The position numbers were made by a program, and so were the translations under genes. From Ornithomonoglobus_A sp034090805 (GTDB taxonomy: Bacteria; Bacillota; Clostridia; UBA1381), in the NCBI GenBank assembly GCA_034090805.1, contig JAXDRV010000106.1, forward strand, positions 1-23,342: DNA of 23,342 nt, given 5' to 3'. The notes under the pieces are model-generated. The model ran no database searches and was not told where the DNA came from. It saw only the letters and a program-made list of their open reading frames with translations. This document shows positions 14,859 through 21,968 of the stretch, one piece after another (position 1 is the first letter of the stretch; each line of letters begins with the position of its first letter).

Positions 14859-14887
14859 ATTATATCACAAAATTATGCTTATATCAA
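14859..14887 (-). promoter_or_regulatory. Sigma-A promoter of the AraC/two-component operon
   Basis: On the minus strand TTGATA (14887-14882), a 17-base spacer ending in TGTGA, then a perfect TATAAT (14864-14859). The TG before the -10 adds extended-promoter character. The predicted start is near 14852. Confidence 0.82.
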
Positions 14888-14964
14888 GATTTTTTCGTCA
14901 CAAACGGCAAATATACAAAATTTTATTTGTAATACGCCCCCGCAGGAGCGCATAAGTATGGTAT

Positions 14965-14988
14965 AGACAAATCGAACAGGTTTTGTCT
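14965..14988 (+). promoter_or_regulatory. Inverted repeat upstream of spoIIID
   Basis: AGACAAA (14965-14971) pairs with TTTGTCT (14982-14988) across a 10-base loop, about 30 bases before the spoIIID start. A CATAAGTA sequence just upstream (14951-14958) loosely recalls a SigE -10, but the match is partial. The repeat could be a leader hairpin or a regulator site. Confidence 0.3.
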
Positions 14989-15017
14989 TGAGCACTGCGA
15001 AAGGAATGGTTATAAGC

Positions 15018-15281
15018 ATGAAAGACTATATTGCGGAGCGTGCGGTCGAGCTGGCGCAGTACATTATCGAAAACAATGCCACGGTGCGCTCTGCGGCAAA
15101 GGTATTTAACATCTCAAAATCAACCGTACATAAAGACGTGCACGAACGACTAAGGAAAATCAACCCCCGGCTTTACCTTGAGGCTCAGAAAATACTTGAG
15201 GTAAACAAGGCGGAAAGGCACATACGGGGCGGCATGGCTACAAAGGAAAAATACATAAACCTCAAAAAACGAAGAGCTTGA
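15018..15281 (+). CDS. spoIIID: Sporulation regulator SpoIIID
   Basis: From ATG 15018 the protein has 87 residues and begins MKDYIAERAVELAQYI, colinear with B. subtilis SpoIIID. The helix-turn-helix (about 21-46) reads TVRSAAKVFNISKSTVHKDV. The C-terminal basic part has the family's IRGGMATKEKYI match to HLRGGEATKLKY. SpoIIID is a mother-cell DNA-binding protein that activates or represses SigE-dependent genes. An upstream frame to 14988 exists, but it would add residues absent from the family. GAAAGGA lies about 12 bases before the chosen ATG; an in-frame ATG at 15007 is an alternative. The presence of this gene is the best sign of a spore-former lineage. Confidence 0.95.
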   Translation: MKDYIAERAVELAQYIIENNATVRSAAKVFNISKSTVHKDVHERLRKINPRLYLEAQKILEVNKAERHIRGGMATKEKYINLKKRRA

Positions 15282-15322
15282 AATACAAATATAAAATTTT
15301 CGTAAAATTTTTATAAAAGCAC

Positions 15323-15358
15323 TGGTATTTTTGCCGAGGATATAGTATAATAATACCA
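15323..15358. promoter_or_regulatory. Weak -10 and flanking inverted repeat before the alarmone synthetase
   Basis: TATAAT at 15346-15351 makes a good -10, but no good -35 stands 16-18 bases upstream. A perfect 7-bp inverted repeat TGGTATT (15323-15329) and AATACCA (15352-15358) brackets this -10. A regulator-assisted promoter is possible. Transcription from spoIIID upstream is an alternative, since no terminator is visible between the genes. Confidence 0.4.
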
Positions 15359-15389
15359 AGAACAGAAGGAAAGGTGATGTTTTATTCTT

Positions 15390-16013
15390 ATGCTTATAGA
15401 ACAAATGACGAACAAGGAATACCACAGCGCTATGCTTCTTTATTCGGGTGCGCTCAGAGAGCTTAACACGAAATTTGAAATAATCAACGAGGAATTTGCA
15501 ATAAAGCTCAAATCCAATCCGATAGAGCATATAAAGTCACGGCTGAAAACACCGAGATCAATCGCAAAAAAGCTGATCAAAAAAGGGCTTGAGCCTACTC
15601 TCGAAAATGCCGTCGCCCATATAGACGACATCGCCGGCATACGTATTATCTGTTCCTTTACGGAGGATATATACCGCATTGCAACGGTTATTCAGGCTCA
15701 AGCGTACATCAACATTATCCGCATCAAGGACTATATCCAAAATCCGAAAGCCAACGGCTATCGCAGCTATCACATGATCGTGGAGGTGCCGGTGTATATG
15801 TCGGGCAAAAAGGAAATGACAAGAGTCGAAATTCAGATACGCACAATCGCCATGGATTTTTGGGCGAGCTTGGAGCATAAAATCAGATACAAATTCGAAA
15901 GCGAGGTTCCCGCCGGCATCAACGAGGATCTTCTTGAATGCGCAAACATAATCTCGTCCCTCGACGAGAAAATGCTGTCGCTTAATAACGAGATTGAGAG
16001 ATATAAGATTTAA
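15390..16013 (+). CDS. Small alarmone synthetase (RelQ-like, RelA/SpoT domain)
   Basis: The 207-residue protein is a stand-alone (p)ppGpp synthetase that transfers pyrophosphate from ATP to GDP or GTP. It has only the synthetase domain, with no hydrolase, TGS or ACT parts. Family motifs are IDDIAGIRIIC (78-88), RIKDYIQNPKANGYRSYH (111-128) and VEIQIRTIAMDFWASLEHK (146-164). The C-terminal helix (about 176-204) fits the tetramerising helix of RelQ/SAS1 rather than RelP. ATG at 15390 is about 15 bases from the GGAAAGG site, a long gap, so a non-ATG start a few codons upstream is possible. It follows spoIIID by 108 bases. A TTTAAAC/GTTTAAA palindrome (16009-16026) spans the stop codon but has no T-tract. 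Confidence 0.92.
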   Translation: MLIEQMTNKEYHSAMLLYSGALRELNTKFEIINEEFAIKLKSNPIEHIKSRLKTPRSIAKKLIKKGLEPTLENAVAHIDDIAGIRIICSFTEDIYRIATVIQAQAYINIIRIKDYIQNPKANGYRSYHMIVEVPVYMSGKKEMTRVEIQIRTIAMDFWASLEHKIRYKFESEVPAGINEDLLECANIISSLDEKMLSLNNEIERYKI

Positions 16014-16067
16014 ACGCACGTTTAAAAATAAACATTGATTATTAATATTTCTTGTACAGTTTTACTC

Positions 16068-16096
16068 TTGATAGTAAAATCCGACGGTGATATAAT
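16068..16096 (+). promoter_or_regulatory. Sigma-A promoter of the phospholipase-like gene
   Basis: TTGATA (16068-16073), a 17-base spacer, perfect TATAAT (16091-16096) with TG upstream. The predicted start near 16103 leaves about 45 bases of leader. Confidence 0.85.
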
Positions 16097-16147
16097 TATA
16101 TTATTGGGAAATGATTAATTTATATCCCGTCGGGAGGTTGTGAGTCT

Positions 16148-16840
16148 ATGGCTACATGGCTTGTACATTTAAGAATAGCGGATTATTTTATGAATAATAT
16201 TTTCATACCGAATGAAACGGAGTTTGTTGTCGGTTCGGTTGCGCCGGACTGCGGTTACGGCAAAAAGGACAGCTTCGGCGAATTTACACCGCCGCCCTCA
16301 GTTACGCACTGGACGCCGACAGGTCGGAAAATCGACTGCCGCTACAAGGATTTTTACGGGGAATACCTTAAAAACGCCGAGAATGATGATGATTTTTCGT
16401 TTTATCTGGGTTACTACGTGCATTTGCTTACCGATATAATGTGGTCATCAAAAATTTATCTGCCCACTCGTGAAATTTATCGGGAGCAGTACGCCAAAAA
16501 CCCCGAATTTCTTAAGATCATAAAGGTTGACTGGTATGACCTTGACCACAAATTCCTGCGTGACAATCCCAACTTTAAGCCGTTTAAGCTTCTTGCGGAA
16601 AAGCGTACCGTAAAGGACTATCTTCCTTATTATGAAAAAAATCAGCTTACCGTACAAATACATTCCATAGTGAATTTTTACCGTTCAAACCTCGGCAAGG
16701 AAAACCTTGACCGCAAATACAAATACCTTGACGAAAAAACAGCGGCGAATTTCATTTCCTGTGCCTGTGCGCTCATATATGCCGATTTGGAACGAAAAAA
16801 TATAATAGATGTTGCCGGCACCCCTAAAGTTTCGGCATAA
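16148..16840 (+). CDS. Zinc-dependent phospholipase C-like protein, no signal peptide
   Basis: The 230-residue protein begins MATWLVHLRIADYF, the opening I associate with bacterial proteins placed in the zinc-dependent phospholipase C family. Candidate zinc ligands are His7, Asp34 (VAPDCG), His54 (VTHWTP), and the H-x3-D pair His92/Asp96 in YYVHLLTD. Secreted phospholipases use an N-terminal Trp of the mature chain as ligand. Here the N-terminus has a Trp at position 4 and no signal peptide, so the protein is probably cytoplasmic and the substrate may differ. GGGAGG lies 10 bases before the ATG. It has its own promoter and a strong terminator, so it is probably monocistronic. Confidence 0.78.
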   Translation: MATWLVHLRIADYFMNNIFIPNETEFVVGSVAPDCGYGKKDSFGEFTPPPSVTHWTPTGRKIDCRYKDFYGEYLKNAENDDDFSFYLGYYVHLLTDIMWSSKIYLPTREIYREQYAKNPEFLKIIKVDWYDLDHKFLRDNPNFKPFKLLAEKRTVKDYLPYYEKNQLTVQIHSIVNFYRSNLGKENLDRKYKYLDEKTAANFISCACALIYADLERKNIIDVAGTPKVSA

Positions 16841-16845
16841 TGCGA

Positions 16846-16871
16846 AGCCGCTGCACTGATATGCAGCGGCT
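16846..16871 (+). terminator. Terminator after the phospholipase-like gene
   Basis: AGCCGCTGCA (16846-16855) pairs perfectly with TGCAGCGGCT (16862-16871), with loop CTGATA and a CCTTTCTTT tail. The T-tract points to the plus strand. It also separates the convergent DUF6472 gene. Confidence 0.88.
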
Positions 16872-16878
16872 CCTTTCT

Positions 16879-17049
16879 TTAATTCTGTTTTCTTACAATC
16901 GTATATTCATCGCCGAATCTGAAATACGGACATTCACGTTTTGTATAAAACCGCATCATATCGTCCTCGTCCATGCTTACCGTACAGACCATTTCCTCGT
17001 ATTCCTCATCGTACTCATAAAACATACACATTTCGCAGCTTGCACTCAC
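16879..17049 (-). CDS. DUF6472-type small cysteine protein
   Basis: From GTG 17049 the product has 56 residues. The GTG overlaps the metK stop by four bases (GTGA), and GAGGAG at the metK end serves as ribosome site. The frame remains open upstream, but that part is the other frame of metK. The sequence has CEMCMFYEYDEEYEEMVC, then MDEDDMMRF, CPYF and DEYTIVRKQ. I recognise this pattern, with moderate certainty, as the DUF6472 family of Clostridia. Four cysteines (5, 8, 22, 40) suggest metal binding. Function is unknown. Its place after metK in a glyA-metK operon hints at a link with one-carbon or SAM metabolism, but position is the only evidence. Confidence 0.75.
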   Translation of the reverse strand: MSASCEMCMFYEYDEEYEEMVCTVSMDEDDMMRFYTKRECPYFRFGDEYTIVRKQN

Positions 17050-18236
17050 AGCTCCTCGACCGCCTTTTTGAGTGCGTCCGCCATATCTGTCTTTTCCCAC
17101 GAAACGTCGAGATCCTCACGTCCCATATGCCCGTAAGCGGCAAGACGGCGGTATATCGGCTTTCTTAAATCAAGGCGATTTATTATCGCATACGGTCTTA
17201 AATCAAATACCTTCTTCACAGCCGCCTCAATCTTAGCTTCGGGAATAACACCGCTGCCGAAGGTATCGATCATAACCGATACGGGATGCGCAACGCCTAT
17301 CGCATACGCAAGCTGCACCTCGCATCTTTCGGCAAGCCGTGCGGCAACAATGTTCTTTGCAACCCAGCGTGCAGCATATGCGGCGCTTCTGTCAACCTTT
17401 GTGGGGTCTTTGCCGCTGAACGCACCGCCGCCGTGCCTTGCATAGCCGCCGTAGGTATCTACTATTATTTTGCGTCCTGTAAGGCCGCTGTCACCCTGAG
17501 GGCCTCCGACAACGAATCTGCCCGTCGGGTTTATGAATATCTTTGTATTCTCGTCAATAAGCTTGCGTGGAACGGTTTTCATGATTACCTCACGCTTTAT
17601 ATCCTCACGCAGCTTGTTTATTTCAACATCGGGAGAGTGCTGGCTCGATACGACTACCGTATCCACTCTTACGGGAATGTCGTTATCGTACTCAACAGTC
17701 ACCTGCGTTTTTCCGTCGGGACGGAGATAGTCGAGCATCCCCTCCTTACGAACCTCCGTCAGCTTCATTGCCATTTTATGCGCAAGGGATATAGGCATAG
17801 GCATAAGCTCCGGAGTTTCGTTGCAGGCATAGCCGAACATCATACCCTGATCGCCCGCACCTGTCGAATTTTCGTTATCCACTCCGCCCTGCTCACGGTT
17901 TTCATAGCCGGAATTTACTCCCTGTGCAATATCGGGCGACTGCTCGTCTATAGCCGTCACAACAGCGCAGGTTGTCCCGTCAAAGCCGTACTTTGCTCTG
18001 TCGTAGCCAATCTCCATAACCGTATCTCTCGCAACCTTGGGAAAATCCACATAGCATTTTGTGGTAATCTCGCCCATTATCGAGATTATACCCGTTGTAC
18101 AGGTTGTTTCACAGGCAACTCTCGCATTCGGGTCATTTCTTAATATCTCGTCAAGTATTGCGTCCGAAATCTGGTCGCATATTTTATCCGGATGTCCCTC
18201 CGTAACAGATTCGGAGGTAAAAAGCTTTCTGCTCAT
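17046..18236 (-). CDS. metK: S-adenosylmethionine synthetase
   Basis: MetK makes SAM from methionine and ATP. The 396-residue length is standard. Family landmarks are SESVTEGHPDKICDQISDAI (9-28), the hexapeptide region GAGDQGMMFGY, GGPQGDSGLTGRKI, and the loop GGGAFSGKDPTKVDRSAAY. ATG at 18236 follows glyA by 25 bases and has GAAAGGAAG upstream. The next gene overlaps its stop by four bases. No SAM riboswitch is seen before this gene or before glyA, so feedback control by that route is absent here. Function is near certain by sequence. Confidence 0.97.
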   Translation of the reverse strand: MSRKLFTSESVTEGHPDKICDQISDAILDEILRNDPNARVACETTCTTGIISIMGEITTKCYVDFPKVARDTVMEIGYDRAKYGFDGTTCAVVTAIDEQSPDIAQGVNSGYENREQGGVDNENSTGAGDQGMMFGYACNETPELMPMPISLAHKMAMKLTEVRKEGMLDYLRPDGKTQVTVEYDNDIPVRVDTVVVSSQHSPDVEINKLREDIKREVIMKTVPRKLIDENTKIFINPTGRFVVGGPQGDSGLTGRKIIVDTYGGYARHGGGAFSGKDPTKVDRSAAYAARWVAKNIVAARLAERCEVQLAYAIGVAHPVSVMIDTFGSGVIPEAKIEAAVKKVFDLRPYAIINRLDLRKPIYRRLAAYGHMGREDLDVSWEKTDMADALKKAVEEL

Positions 18237-18261
18237 TTTATTTCTTCCTTTCCGTAAAGTA

Positions 18262-19500
18262 TCAATAAAGAGGGTGCTTGTCGCAAAGAGCCTTTACTCT
18301 TGCTCTTACCTCATCCTGCGAGCCTTCAAAATCGGTAAGCGTCAGCTTAATCAGCTTTGCTATCTCAGCCATATCCTCCTCTTTGAAGCCTCTTGATGTG
18401 GTTGCGGGCGTTCCTATACGTATTCCGCTTGTGATGAACGGACTCTTTGTATCGAACGGAATTGCGTTTTTGTTTACGGTAATTCCGACCTCGTCAAGCA
18501 GCTTTTCCGCTTCCTTGCCCGTAACGCCCGTATCCGTCAGATTTACAAGCATCAAATGGTTGTCCGTTCCGCCGGAAACAAGCTTGAAGCCCTCGTTTAC
18601 AAGTCCCTCGGCAAGAGCCTTTGCGTTTTTCGCAACCTGCTGCTGATATGTCTTAAACTCCGGCGACAGTGCCTCCTTAAAGCATACAGCCTTTGCGGTT
18701 ATCGTGTGCATCAAGGGTCCGCCCTGGATACCGGGGAATATTGCCTTGTTGAACTTCTTTGCAAGCTCCTCATCGTTTGTGAGGATAAGACCGCCTCTGG
18801 GGCCTCTCAAGGTCTTGTGCGTTGTTGTTGTTACCACGTCCGCATAGGGCATCGGTGACGGGTGGCAGCCTGCGGCAACAAGTCCGGCAATGTGCGCCAT
18901 GTCAACCATGAAATATGCGCCCGCCTCCTTGGCAATCTCCGCAAATTTCTCGAAATCTATCACTCTCGGATATGCCGACGCACCCGCAAGGATAAGCTTC
19001 GGCTTGCACTCAAGTGCAAGACGTCTTACCTCATCGTAGTCTATCGTGTTTGTATCCTCGGTTACACCGTAGGGTACGATATTAAAATATTTTCCCGACA
19101 TATTAACGGGCGAACCGTGGCTCAAATGCCCGCCGTGTGCAAGGCTCATCGAAAGCACCGTATCACCCGGCTCAAGCAGTGCAAAAAATACCGCCATGTT
19201 TGCCTGTGCGCCCGAATGTGCCTGAACATTCGCATATTCCGCTCCGAAAAGCTCCTTGGCACGCTCTATTGCAAGATTTTCAACCACGTCGACAAATTCG
19301 CAGCCGCCGTAATATCTCTTGCCCGGATAACCCTCGGCGTATTTGTTTGTAAGCGGAGTACCGTTTGCCTCCATGACCGTTTCCGACACAAAATTCTCCG
19401 AAGCGATAAGCTCGATCTTATTTCTCTGACGGTTTGTTTCCTTCATAACAGCCTCGTATATTTCGGGGTCGTTCTGCTTAAGCAGCGTAAATTCTTTCAT
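18262..19500 (-). CDS. glyA: Serine hydroxymethyltransferase
   Basis: GlyA interconverts serine and glycine with tetrahydrofolate and supplies 5,10-methylene-THF. The 412-residue length is typical. The PLP-binding lysine is Lys229 in VVTTTTHKTLRGPRGG. Other family stretches are ELIASENFVS (30-39), GYPGKRYYGGCEFVD and AHSGAQANMAV. ATG at 19500 has GAAAGGAAT upstream. A clear promoter at 19538-19566 drives glyA-metK-DUF6472. The gene is divergent from nth with only about eight bases between the two -35 boxes. Confidence 0.97.
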   Translation of the reverse strand: MKEFTLLKQNDPEIYEAVMKETNRQRNKIELIASENFVSETVMEANGTPLTNKYAEGYPGKRYYGGCEFVDVVENLAIERAKELFGAEYANVQAHSGAQANMAVFFALLEPGDTVLSMSLAHGGHLSHGSPVNMSGKYFNIVPYGVTEDTNTIDYDEVRRLALECKPKLILAGASAYPRVIDFEKFAEIAKEAGAYFMVDMAHIAGLVAAGCHPSPMPYADVVTTTTHKTLRGPRGGLILTNDEELAKKFNKAIFPGIQGGPLMHTITAKAVCFKEALSPEFKTYQQQVAKNAKALAEGLVNEGFKLVSGGTDNHLMLVNLTDTGVTGKEAEKLLDEVGITVNKNAIPFDTKSPFITSGIRIGTPATTSRGFKEEDMAEIAKLIKLTLTDFEGSQDEVRARVKALCDKHPLY

Positions 19501-19537
19501 TATCGTAAATTCCTTTCATCAAAAATAATCCATTCTA

Positions 19538-19566
19538 ATTATATAATACAATTTAAAAATTATCAA
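19538..19566 (-). promoter_or_regulatory. Sigma-A promoter of glyA-metK-DUF6472
   Basis: On the minus strand TTGATA (19566-19561), a 17-base spacer, TATAAT (19543-19538). The predicted start is near 19531. Confidence 0.85.
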
Positions 19567-19574
19567 GTATTTTA

Positions 19575-19603
19575 TTGCATTTTATCAAAAAAAATTATAT
19601 AAT
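19575..19603 (+). promoter_or_regulatory. Sigma-A promoter of nth
   Basis: TTGCAT (19575-19580), a 17-base spacer, TATAAT (19598-19603). The predicted start is near 19610, so the leader is only about a dozen bases. The promoter stands back to back with the glyA promoter. Confidence 0.78.
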
Positions 19604-19621
19604 AGTGATGAGGTGAAAATT

Positions 19622-20257
19622 ATGACTAAAAAAGAACGCGTATCGCTCCTTCTGGAGCTTATGGACAAGGAATATCCGGAGGTAAAATGCTCGCTCAATT
19701 ATTCCAATCCTCTTGAAATGCTCATAGCCACTCAGCTGAGCGCCCAATGCACCGACGCAAGAGTGAACATCGTCACGGAAAAGCTGTTTGAACGCTACAA
19801 AACCGCCCGTGATTACGCAGATGCCGATATTCTTGAATTACAGGAATATATACGCTCTGCCGGCTTTTACAAAAACAAGTCAAAAAACATAATCTCCTGC
19901 TGCAAACGCATTGAAGATGTATACGGCGGCGAAGTCCCCGACACAATGGAGGATTTGCTCACGCTTGCCGGAACGGGCAGAAAGACGGCTAATCTTGTTT
20001 TGGGCGATATATTCGGCAAGCCGGCGGTGGTTGTGGACACCCACTGCATAAGGCTGTCAAACAGGATAGGTCTTACCAAAAACAAAGAGCCGGAAAAGAT
20101 AGAGGAGGATTTGAAAAAAATCGTGCCGCCGGAGCGTCAGCTCAAGCTTTGCCACCAGTTTGTGTATCACGGACGTGCGGTATGCAGCGCAAGAAGTCCC
20201 AAATGCGATTTATGCACAATCCGTCCCGCCTGCAAGATGGTCGGCATAAAAAAATAA
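19622..20257 (+). CDS. nth: Endonuclease III (DNA glycosylase/AP lyase)
   Basis: Nth excises oxidised pyrimidines and cuts at the abasic site. From ATG 19622 it has 211 residues (E. coli 211). The helix-hairpin-helix reads LAGTGRKTANLVLG with catalytic Lys121; catalytic Asp139 is in VVVDTH. The 4Fe-4S loop is Cys188-x6-Cys195-x2-Cys198-x5-Cys204. The GTG at 19613 is rejected as start because it lies within the AGGTGA ribosome site. It is transcribed alone, divergently from glyA. Downstream, a long imperfect inverted repeat (GGCAG at 20277 with CTGCC at 20323-20327) precedes the terminator of the facing gene. Confidence 0.97.
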   Translation: MTKKERVSLLLELMDKEYPEVKCSLNYSNPLEMLIATQLSAQCTDARVNIVTEKLFERYKTARDYADADILELQEYIRSAGFYKNKSKNIISCCKRIEDVYGGEVPDTMEDLLTLAGTGRKTANLVLGDIFGKPAVVVDTHCIRLSNRIGLTKNKEPEKIEEDLKKIVPPERQLKLCHQFVYHGRAVCSARSPKCDLCTIRPACKMVGIKK

Positions 20258-20321
20258 CTTTCGCTCCGCTCAAGCAGGCAGACTTTTTTGCTGTTTAAAA
20301 CAGTAATTCCCCAAAGCAAAA

Positions 20322-20359
20322 ACTGCCGTTCAGCCGATACGTGTATCGGCTGCGGCAGT
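20322..20359 (-). terminator. Terminator of the DUF1015 gene
   Basis: ACTGCCG (20322-20328) pairs with CGGCAGT (20353-20359), and AGCCGATA (20332-20339) pairs with TATCGGCT (20344-20351), with small bulges between the stems. On the minus strand it is followed by TTTTTGCTTT, so it ends the minus-strand gene stopping at 20364. Confidence 0.88.
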
Positions 20360-20363
20360 AATA

Positions 20364-21680
20364 TTAATCCTCTTTGATGTTTATCACAACGCCGACAGAC
20401 GGCTTGGGGAACATACTTATTGAGCTTTCGGGAAGCTTTTCTCCCTCAGCCGTAACGCTCCTTACCTGCTCTGTTTTTACGGGATTCATCATAAACATAA
20501 CATCATAATCTCCGTTTTTCACTCCCGAAAACAGCTTATAATAGCTCCTGGACGAAACAACCCGTTCCTCGTAGTTGTCGTCGTTTATGTTCATTATATC
20601 CTCAAGCACAAGCTTATTCAATGCAACCATGTCAAGTGAGCAGTACGCCTTCGACATCTCCGGCAAAAGCGACTTTTTGATAAATTCCTTATCAACAAGC
20701 GTCATTCTGTAAAAATACGAGCCGCCCGAATACATCGCTATACGAGTTTCGTTTCTTGTTGTTGCAATCTGCTTTTTCATCGTTTCAACAATGCTTTCCT
20801 CGGTAAGGTCAACAATGATTTTTTCAACCTTGAAATGATCTTGCGCACAGGAAACGAAATAATCCTGCTTAAATCCCTTAGGGCATTTTACCGCACGGTG
20901 AACGGGCAGTATAACAAGACCGTCCGAGCACGCATTTATCAGCGATACCATCGTGTAGTTATACGGCTCCTTGCCGGTATGCTCCGGATTGTTTGCTTTT
21001 TTGTAGTTTCTGTATTGCAGGCACGTTTCGTAGCGTGTCTGTCCCTCCGTGATGTAAAGAGGAAGCTCTCTGAACTGCTCTACAATTTGGTCTATTGTCG
21101 GCTGATATGTTATTACCCACACTCGCTGGTGCATATCCTCATAAGAATCGAACTCCATGTCCGGCTCTTCCTCGGCAAGGTCGTTCATCAAATTCAAAAG
21201 CTTCTTTTCACGCTCAACATACAGGCAGCTTATCATGCTCATATCTGCGTTTGTTGCGGTCAGGAAATCGTATCTGTCCTGCATTGACACCTCACGTATT
21301 TCCTCGCACGACATAATCGTGCCGTTGCCAAGCTCCTCAAGCTCCATAAGCGCAACAAAGCTGCGGTTGCTGTACTGAACCTCGCCCACCTGAATCGTTT
21401 CCTCATACATATAAATAGCCGGCTGCGCGTCACGCTCCAGTATTCCCTCTGCTATCCACTTTTTTAAGTATGCCGCCGCTCTTGTAAAGCGGTTGCTGCT
21501 GTCCGTATCCGTTTCATAGCTGCGTCCGGAAAACAGCCTTACCGAATTGTATTCACTCACATCGAACAACGCCGCCTTTTCCTCCGGCTTTATATTATAA
21601 TACGGCGGAGAAACTACGTCCCCGACGTTTATTTTATCCGAATTGTATCTGTAACCCTTAAAGGGCTTGATAATTGCCAC
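20364..21680 (-). CDS. DUF1015 (COG4198) protein with eroded signature motifs
   Basis: I start at GTG 21680 (438 aa), 11 bases after GGAAAGGA. This places VAIIKPFKGYRYN at the N-terminus as in the family, whereas an ATG at 21734 would add 18 unrelated residues. DUF1015 proteins contain a ParB-like fold and are often found near serine-biosynthesis genes in anaerobes. The function of most is open. Family landmarks kept are VVSPPYY (position of the usual VVSPPYDV), EYNSVRLF, EPYNYTMVSLIN and ILPVHRAV. Unusually, the normally conserved DGHHRYET reads EGQTRYET, losing both histidines, and the usual HE-T motif reads CEEI. This suggests a changed or lost activity. It is transcribed alone from 21781-21808. 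Confidence 0.85.
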   Translation of the reverse strand: MAIIKPFKGYRYNSDKINVGDVVSPPYYNIKPEEKAALFDVSEYNSVRLFSGRSYETDTDSSNRFTRAAAYLKKWIAEGILERDAQPAIYMYEETIQVGEVQYSNRSFVALMELEELGNGTIMSCEEIREVSMQDRYDFLTATNADMSMISCLYVEREKKLLNLMNDLAEEEPDMEFDSYEDMHQRVWVITYQPTIDQIVEQFRELPLYITEGQTRYETCLQYRNYKKANNPEHTGKEPYNYTMVSLINACSDGLVILPVHRAVKCPKGFKQDYFVSCAQDHFKVEKIIVDLTEESIVETMKKQIATTRNETRIAMYSGGSYFYRMTLVDKEFIKKSLLPEMSKAYCSLDMVALNKLVLEDIMNINDDNYEERVVSSRSYYKLFSGVKNGDYDVMFMMNPVKTEQVRSVTAEGEKLPESSISMFPKPSVGVVINIKED

Positions 21681-21780
21681 TCTTTTTTCATTCCTTTCCG
21701 TCTGTGATGGCACTGATGTCAATGTTATCGGCATATCCCATTAAATATTATCAGACTTCTTTTAATTACTTCCAAATAAG

Positions 21781-21808
21781 ATTATATCATATATTTTCCT
21801 CAAGTCAA
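21781..21808 (-). promoter_or_regulatory. Sigma-A promoter of the DUF1015 gene
   Basis: On the minus strand TTGACT (21808-21803), a 16-base spacer ending TGA, and a perfect TATAAT (21786-21781). The predicted start near 21774 gives a leader of about 93 bases to the GTG at 21680. The ATG at 21734 lies within this leader. Confidence 0.75.
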
Positions 21809-21968
21809 GGCGATTTTGATTAATTTTTCTCAGCAAGCCAAAGATTGTTGTTTTTCTTTAAAAATAACACGTGTATTTTGTGCTTTTTGTCAAATAATAA
21901 GAGTGTCAAAGACGTTGAAAGTGAAACTTAGACGGCTTTTTCAATAGACTTTTGCCGGAGGTGATAAC

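Noticed and set aside
16009..16026. TTTAAAC/GTTTAAA palindrome as terminator of the alarmone synthetase
   Set aside because: The stem is AT-rich, overlaps the stop codon and is followed by AAATAAAC rather than a T-tract.
17286..18143. 285-residue plus-strand open frame
   Set aside because: Antisense to metK, which is unambiguous; Cys/Arg/Tyr-rich composition typical of shadow frames.
19501..19560. SAM riboswitch before glyA-metK
   Set aside because: The leader is about 30 bases and unstructured; the glyA-metK gap is only 25 bases.
18862..19602. 246-residue plus-strand open frame
   Set aside because: Antisense to glyA and runs over the glyA and nth promoters; no protein-like features.
20277..20327. 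Long imperfect inverted repeat (GGCAG...TTTTTGC with GCAAAAACTGCC) after nth
   Set aside because: The left arm has extra bases and the right arm shares the strong terminator of the facing gene; probably overlapping terminator parts, not a separate element.
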